Source: Hymenobacter roseosalivarius DSM 11622 (GTDB lineage: Bacteria; Bacteroidota; Bacteroidia; Cytophagales; Hymenobacteraceae). Taken from it: a DNA stretch of 64,000 nt. Each line of letters begins with the position of its first letter. The first letter of the stretch is position 1. This document shows positions 60,177 through 64,000 of the stretch, one piece after another. The notes beneath the pieces were generated by a model. It was given only the letters and a program-made list of their open reading frames with translations. It searched no databases and was not told the DNA's origin. The stretch covers positions 25,289 to 89,288 of the forward strand of contig NZ_FWWW01000067.1 of the NCBI RefSeq assembly GCF_900176135.1. Direction: 5' to 3'. A program made the position numbers and the translations under genes.

Positions 60177-60578
60177 CTAGCGCGACAGCGACGAGCCCAA
60201 TTTGATTAATACTTTACCTAAATGATTGAGAGAAGCGGTGAAGTGGTTATTACTCTCATCCGCTACTTTATTGGTTTCGGCACCCAGTATAGCCAGCGTT
60301 TCGGCAATGGCGTGGGGCTCTGTGTCCGCCTCGCCAAGCTGGTTGCGGAGCGTATTCAGCTCTTGCAGTATTTTGGCCAGACCAGTGCGCTCAGACGCAC
60401 GCAGCACTTCGATCCAACGGTCAATTTCGGCTAAGCCGTGCTTATCGTTTTGGTCGGGTACCCCGCCATTAAGCAGCTTCAGGGTATCGTCGAGCAGGGC
60501 TGCGTTCTGCTGATCGGTCACGTCCAGCGGAATGGTAGGCGCGGGGGGCGTTTGGGGAGTTTGGGCGGTGGAATCCAT
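60177..60578 (-). CDS. Conserved small protein of unknown function
   Basis: A 133-residue soluble protein: Pro/Thr-rich first 20 residues, then helical segments QNAALLDDTLKLLNGGVP, RWIEVLRASERTGLAKILQE and a tail of ADESNNHFTASLNHLGKVLI, without cysteine or membrane segment. The helices could form a small bundle. No family is named. A good terminator follows. Confidence 0.7.
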   Translation of the reverse strand: MDSTAQTPQTPPAPTIPLDVTDQQNAALLDDTLKLLNGGVPDQNDKHGLAEIDRWIEVLRASERTGLAKILQELNTLRNQLGEADTEPHAIAETLAILGAETNKVADESNNHFTASLNHLGKVLIKLGSSLSR

Positions 60579-60810
60579 AGGTCAGAGAGGCAAGTCAGGA
60601 AAGAACGTTCTTGCTATACTGGCATCAGCGCCTAAAAGTTAAGCCAATAATCGTGTGGCTTTACCGCTGGCTTTACCACTGGCTTTTTTGGGCAAGCTGG
60701 CTGCTACTTCTGTTCACTTTTTTAGAAATTTTAGAGCAAAGGCGGGTTACTTTTTATAGAAAGCGGTATGAAGCCATTATCTACTCTCACGACCACCATA
60801 CTTTCAAGCC

Positions 60811-61095
60811 ATGAAAACCACTTTCAAATCCTTGCTCGTTCTAGCCGCTTTCGCTCCTTTCGCTCTGGCTTCTTGCTCGGAGAGCACGGAGAAGAATGCC
60901 GAAGCTACCGCCGAAGGCGCTGCTACCGATGCTGCCAACAACGTTGAAAACGCTGGTGACGCCGTTGAGAACGCTACCGACAATGCCGCTGCCGACATGA
61001 ACGCCGATATGAAGCGTGAGCCCGGCGACACCGCCGTAGTCCGGAACAAGGAAGCTGACAAGCTTGTAGAAGAGGTGCCAGCCAAGCAGAACTAG
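60811..61095 (+). CDS. Small Ala/Asn/Glu-rich lipoprotein
   Basis: A 94-residue lipoprotein with the lipobox ALASC (Cys22) and a mature chain made of short near-repeats (EATAEGAATDAANNVENAGD, AVENATDNAAADMN) that predict a charged helix; the tail is Lys/Glu-rich. Proteins of this type are common in Bacteroidota envelopes and may act as stress-related or spacer lipoproteins. That is a guess. Followed by a strong terminator. Confidence 0.75.
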   Translation: MKTTFKSLLVLAAFAPFALASCSESTEKNAEATAEGAATDAANNVENAGDAVENATDNAAADMNADMKREPGDTAVVRNKEADKLVEEVPAKQN

Positions 61096-61118
61096 TTCTG
61101 CGTCTTAGGGTATCCTAG

Positions 61119-61152
61119 AAAAGCCCCCCAGAATAAGTCTGGGGGGCTTTTT
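61119..61152. terminator. Bidirectional terminator between the 60811 and 61158 genes
   Basis: AAAAGCCCCCCAGA (61119-61132) and TCTGGGGGGCTTTT (61138-61151) pair perfectly around 5 bases. Convergent genes end at 61095 and 61158. Confidence 0.9.
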
Positions 61153-61157
61153 GGTGC

Positions 61158-62711
61158 TTATATTATTTCTTTCTCCTCCGCCTGGCCAGCGCCGGCCAGC
61201 GTCAGGAGCACCTCGTAGTAGGGCCGGCCCAAGGCGCGGGCCTTGAGCCAGGCGTAGAAGCTCATGGCGTGCAGGTCTTCCCGCTCGCTATCCAGGGGCA
61301 CCGCATCCGCCATCTGGCTGACTCGTTCCAGGAAGCTGGGATGGCTGGCGGCGGTGGGGTCGTCCAGAATTTCGCGCACTAGGTTCAGATAGCAGAGCAC
61401 GTACTGATAGGCACCACCCTCGCCAAACCGCTCGCGGAAGCCGCGCTCAATGGCGCGCAGGCGGTTCAGGGCCAGGTCAGGGTTACCAAGTTCCACCTGC
61501 ACCAGCATCTCGCCCATATTCTTATTAAAAACCCATTCCACGCCCATTTTCTGCTCGCACCAATGGTCGGAGCGGCCAATGCCGATGAGAACCTGGTTGG
61601 TTTTGGCAAACTGATTTTGGGCGAAGTAATGAAAGCCCAGTCCCAGCCGCGCCGTGAGTTGATCAGCGGCTGATAAGGTTACCTCGCGGCCCTGCAAGAG
61701 GTTCTCCAGCAGGCTGATACTGTCCGAGTTGCGGCGCAGAAAAGAATAGTTAGCGGCCAGCAGGAAGATGTATTTGGGATAAAAATCGGCCATGTAGCTG
61801 CGCGAGCCCGCGTAAAGTGCAGTCCGCAGCTGCTCCAGATACGCCACCGACTCGGTGAAGCGGCGCGAGCGGTACAGGGCATGGGCAATCATGTAGAGCA
61901 GGCCCAGCTGGTAGTAGCGGTGGGCGGGCCGGAAGCCGTGGCGCTTCTCCATGAGCGTATAGCAGCGGCGCACGAACGGCGCAAACGACACAAAATCGCG
62001 GCGCACCAGCATGGCGCTGCGGGCCATCGACATGAGGCGGTAGAGCACCGACGGGCTGCGCGCGAAGGCTTCCTGCAAGTCATATTCGCGCAGCACTTCG
62101 CGCATAATACCATCGAAGGCCTCGCCCGCCCGCCCCCGGCCGCGGGCCTGGCGCAGCCGCTCCCGAATGAGGCTGTCGGCAATACCGGCGCGCTCCTCTT
62201 CGTCGGCGGCCTTTTTATTGTGGTTGCGGCGGCGAATAATGTCGGTTAGCTCATCGGCGTACTCACTGCCAGCCTGGGCAATCTGAAGATTATAAATAGT
62301 GTTTAGCAACTCATATTGCTCGTTTTGATGGGCCAGCTTTTCGGCCTTGCGCAGAATATTCCAGGCCAGGCGAGGCACGCCCGCATCGAAAAGGTATTGG
62401 GCCAGCGTCAGCTGGCCGCGCACCGAGGAAGCCGTGGTAGGATCGAGCTGGCGCTGGCGCAGCAGCAGATAATCGGTAAGGTGGCGCATAAGGCGCTTGC
62501 GCAAGGCATAGTAAGCCACCGCGTTCGGCTCATCAGGGTAAAGTTTGGTCAGCAGCTCCTCAGTAGAATAGATTTTGGAATGTAGGAGCAGCTCAAAGAG
62601 GCGCAGATCCATGCGGCCATTCACTTTTTTGCGCTGTCGCTGCACAAAGCGGCCAAACTCTTTGCGGTCCTCGGGCGAGAAAGTGGTTAGTGTCGTGCGT
62701 AGGTCATCCAT
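61158..62711 (-). CDS. Large helical-repeat protein of unknown function
   Basis: A 517-residue soluble protein, all helical, beginning MDDLRTTLTTFSPEDRKEFG. Repeated pairs of helices such as LAWNILRKAEKLAHQNEQYE, YYQLGLLYMIAHALYRSRRF and DFYPKYIFLLAANYSFLRRN resemble TPR-like repeats that bind other proteins. Bacteroidota encode long proteins of this general form with unassigned roles. The upstream gap to 62913 (about 200 bases) is A+T-rich and likely holds the divergent promoters. Confidence 0.75.
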   Translation of the reverse strand: MDDLRTTLTTFSPEDRKEFGRFVQRQRKKVNGRMDLRLFELLLHSKIYSTEELLTKLYPDEPNAVAYYALRKRLMRHLTDYLLLRQRQLDPTTASSVRGQLTLAQYLFDAGVPRLAWNILRKAEKLAHQNEQYELLNTIYNLQIAQAGSEYADELTDIIRRRNHNKKAADEEERAGIADSLIRERLRQARGRGRAGEAFDGIMREVLREYDLQEAFARSPSVLYRLMSMARSAMLVRRDFVSFAPFVRRCYTLMEKRHGFRPAHRYYQLGLLYMIAHALYRSRRFTESVAYLEQLRTALYAGSRSYMADFYPKYIFLLAANYSFLRRNSDSISLLENLLQGREVTLSAADQLTARLGLGFHYFAQNQFAKTNQVLIGIGRSDHWCEQKMGVEWVFNKNMGEMLVQVELGNPDLALNRLRAIERGFRERFGEGGAYQYVLCYLNLVREILDDPTAASHPSFLERVSQMADAVPLDSEREDLHAMSFYAWLKARALGRPYYEVLLTLAGAGQAEEKEII

Positions 62712-62912
62712 AAGAATAGATATAAAGCTAAATATAGGGACTTGGGGGTAATTTATAAAGTCTAAGAATATGATATCTAATTTGTCTATAAATCAATAAC
62801 TTATATCGCTAAAATAAGAAGCATAAAAGTCTGAAAAACTAAAAAAGTGGTTCGTGTTTTTGGTGGGGAAGTGAGCACCTTCGGACAGGATTTCACCTTA
62901 CAGCCTACTTAT

Positions 62913-63665
62913 ATGAAACGCTTTCTACTTTCCCTGCTGATGTTGGCCTTCGCGGTCGTTGCAGCGCAGGCCCAGGACCTGCTCACCAAGCAAAATGGCG
63001 AGGAGCTTCAGGTTAAAGTCCTGGAGATTACGCCCACCGAAGTACGCTACAAGCGCACTGATAATCCCGACGGCCCGCTCATCAGTGTGCGCCGCACCGA
63101 CGTTTTTATGATTCGCTACGCTTCGGGCACGAAGGAAGTGTTTGGACCCAACCAAAATGCCCCCCAGGCCGCGGCCGTACCCTCTCCGCCGCCTGGCCCC
63201 ATAGTGCCCGGCGACGAAGAGTCGGCTTATGATGAAGTGCATCTGAATGGCCCACGCGTCGGGTTCACGGTACTCTCATCGGGCGTCCTGAACAAAGCGC
63301 GGAGAAATGATGGCCTGCACGATTTAAATCCTTTTATCACCCAATTTGGCTGGCAGTTTGAAACCCGCATCTTTAGGCTGCCCAACGGCACGGCGGGTTT
63401 GCTGGAAGTTGTGCCGCTCATAGGAGGTCTGGAGCAGGGCAAATTTATTCCGAGCCTGAATGCGCTAATTGGTATTCGCGGCCCCAAAGGACTTGAATTT
63501 GGAGTAGGCCCCAATCTGACGCCTATAAGTGCGGGCGTGGCGCTGGCCGTCGGGACTTCTTTTCGGTCCAATGGGATCAACTTCCCGGTGAACTTCGCGG
63601 TAGTTCCCGGCAATGGCGGAGCCCGGTTCAGCCTGCTGATCGGCTTCAACTCACGGCGGCGCTAA
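62913..63665 (+). CDS. Secreted protein, first of a tandem pair
   Basis: A 250-residue exported protein: signal peptide (FLLSLLMLAFAVVAAQAQ), then DLLTKQNGEELQVKVLEITP and a segment of about 40 residues (RTDVFMIRYASGTKEVFGP) that recurs in the next gene. A Pro-rich linker leads to a beta-rich domain (GFTVLSSGVLN, VGPNLTPISAGVALAVGTSF) that may be an outer-membrane barrel. The open frame begins at 62847, but ATG 62913 matches the signal peptide. Not named. Confidence 0.75.
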   Translation: MKRFLLSLLMLAFAVVAAQAQDLLTKQNGEELQVKVLEITPTEVRYKRTDNPDGPLISVRRTDVFMIRYASGTKEVFGPNQNAPQAAAVPSPPPGPIVPGDEESAYDEVHLNGPRVGFTVLSSGVLNKARRNDGLHDLNPFITQFGWQFETRIFRLPNGTAGLLEVVPLIGGLEQGKFIPSLNALIGIRGPKGLEFGVGPNLTPISAGVALAVGTSFRSNGINFPVNFAVVPGNGGARFSLLIGFNSRRR

Positions 63666-63704
63666 GTGCGCAGCTCTCTCCTCATCTACTTACTACTTAC
63701 CACT

Positions 63705-64000
63705 ATGCGCTCCTTTCTACTTGGTTTTTTCTTACTGGGCGCCTCGCTGAGTGTGCAGGCCCAAGACACTATTCTGCGCACCGATGGCGACGAGGTGAAA
63801 GCCCGCGTGCTGGCCATCACGCCCACCGATGTGGCCTACGTGCCCACCACCGAGCCGCCCAGCACCGACACGCTGCACCTAGTGGCTACGCAGGTGTTCC
63901 TGATTCGCTATGCTAACGGCACAAAGGAGATAATCTCGAACCCGGCTACCGCCGTGCCTGCCGTAGGACTGGCGCGTACTCCGCAGCAGATGAATAACTT
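63705..64000 (+). CDS. Secreted protein, second of the tandem pair, runs off the window
   Basis: The first 98 codons are present without a stop. A signal peptide (SFLLGFFLLGASLSVQAQ) is followed by DTILRTDGDEVKARVLAITP and ATQVFLIRYANGTKEI, which line up with the first domain of the 62913 product (conserved G-x-E-x-x-V-x-V-L-x-I-T-P and IRYA-x-GTKE). It starts 39 bases after the stop of that gene. The rest lies outside the window. It is therefore a paralogue, probably co-transcribed. Confidence 0.8.
   Translation, partial: MRSFLLGFFLLGASLSVQAQDTILRTDGDEVKARVLAITPTDVAYVPTTEPPSTDTLHLVATQVFLIRYANGTKEIISNPATAVPAVGLARTPQQMNN

Noticed and set aside
60611..60814. 67-residue Trp/Leu-rich frame with a 12-nt tandem repeat (TGGCTTTACC units) before the 60811 lipoprotein
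   Set aside because: It overlaps the next start codon, its composition comes from the short tandem repeat and the promoter-like AT-rich sequence, and no support for translation is seen.

Overview
The window reads as chromosomal DNA of a Hymenobacter-like bacterium (Bacteroidota, Cytophagales, Hymenobacteraceae). The evidence is a GC-rich sequence with AT-rich leaders, Bacteroidota promoter boxes (TTTG-N18/19-TAnnTTTG), a DUF4295 gene beside rpmG and ftsY, bacillithiol genes (bshC, ytxJ), YWG/RPL-type small secreted proteins and a [NiFe]-hydrogenase of the kind known from Hymenobacter. No rRNA, CRISPR array, prophage or intact insertion sequence was seen.

Layout. 1-10 kb: mnmD, then a strikingly AT-rich two-gene insert (a DUF6884-type protein overlapping a GIY-YIG-like protein), DUF2157 and GDYXXLXY membrane proteins, 5-formyltetrahydrofolate cyclo-ligase, bshC, an acyltransferase, rimO and ftsY. 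10-14 kb: a DUF4295 gene, rpmG, a lipoprotein, an Xaa-Pro aminopeptidase, rpmB and a 57-residue DUF5522-type gene. 14-15.6 kb: a polytopic DUF6056-like protein.

15.9-30.6 kb is the centrepiece: a hydrogenase locus. On the minus strand, from 24752 downwards, lie the small subunit, five consecutive small single-helix membrane proteins, the large subunit, a divergent maturation-protease-like protein, a winged-helix/Cys-rich protein, a Rieske protein, a lipoprotein, a canonical maturation protease and a membrane-anchored paralogue of that lipoprotein. Divergent on the plus strand are a TetR regulator and hypF, hypC, hypD, hypE. The arrangement fits the O2-tolerant uptake hydrogenases (group 1h/1l) used for scavenging atmospheric H2: catalytic subunits at the inner membrane, small anchors and a Rieske protein for electron transfer to the respiratory chain, and Hyp proteins for the NiFe(CN)2CO centre. 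hypA and hypB are not in the window.

30.6-64 kb is mostly core metabolism and envelope genes: tRNA-Asn, hydroxyacyl-CoA dehydrogenase, pheS, three tandem secreted proteins sharing an APG...TDY-x-x-RPL motif, M16 and M1 peptidases, a GT39-type glycosyltransferase, a fused 2-oxoacid dehydrogenase E1, ytxJ, an OsmC protein, lipA, lpdA, an EamA transporter, a truncated haemoglobin lacking its proximal histidine, the 2-oxoglutarate dehydrogenase E2 and E1 genes, and several Bacteroidota-specific lipoproteins and proteins of unknown function. The window ends inside a second copy of a tandemly duplicated secreted protein.

Across the whole window an AT-flanked GCCCCCC motif recurs about fifty times on both strands, inside genes and in terminators.
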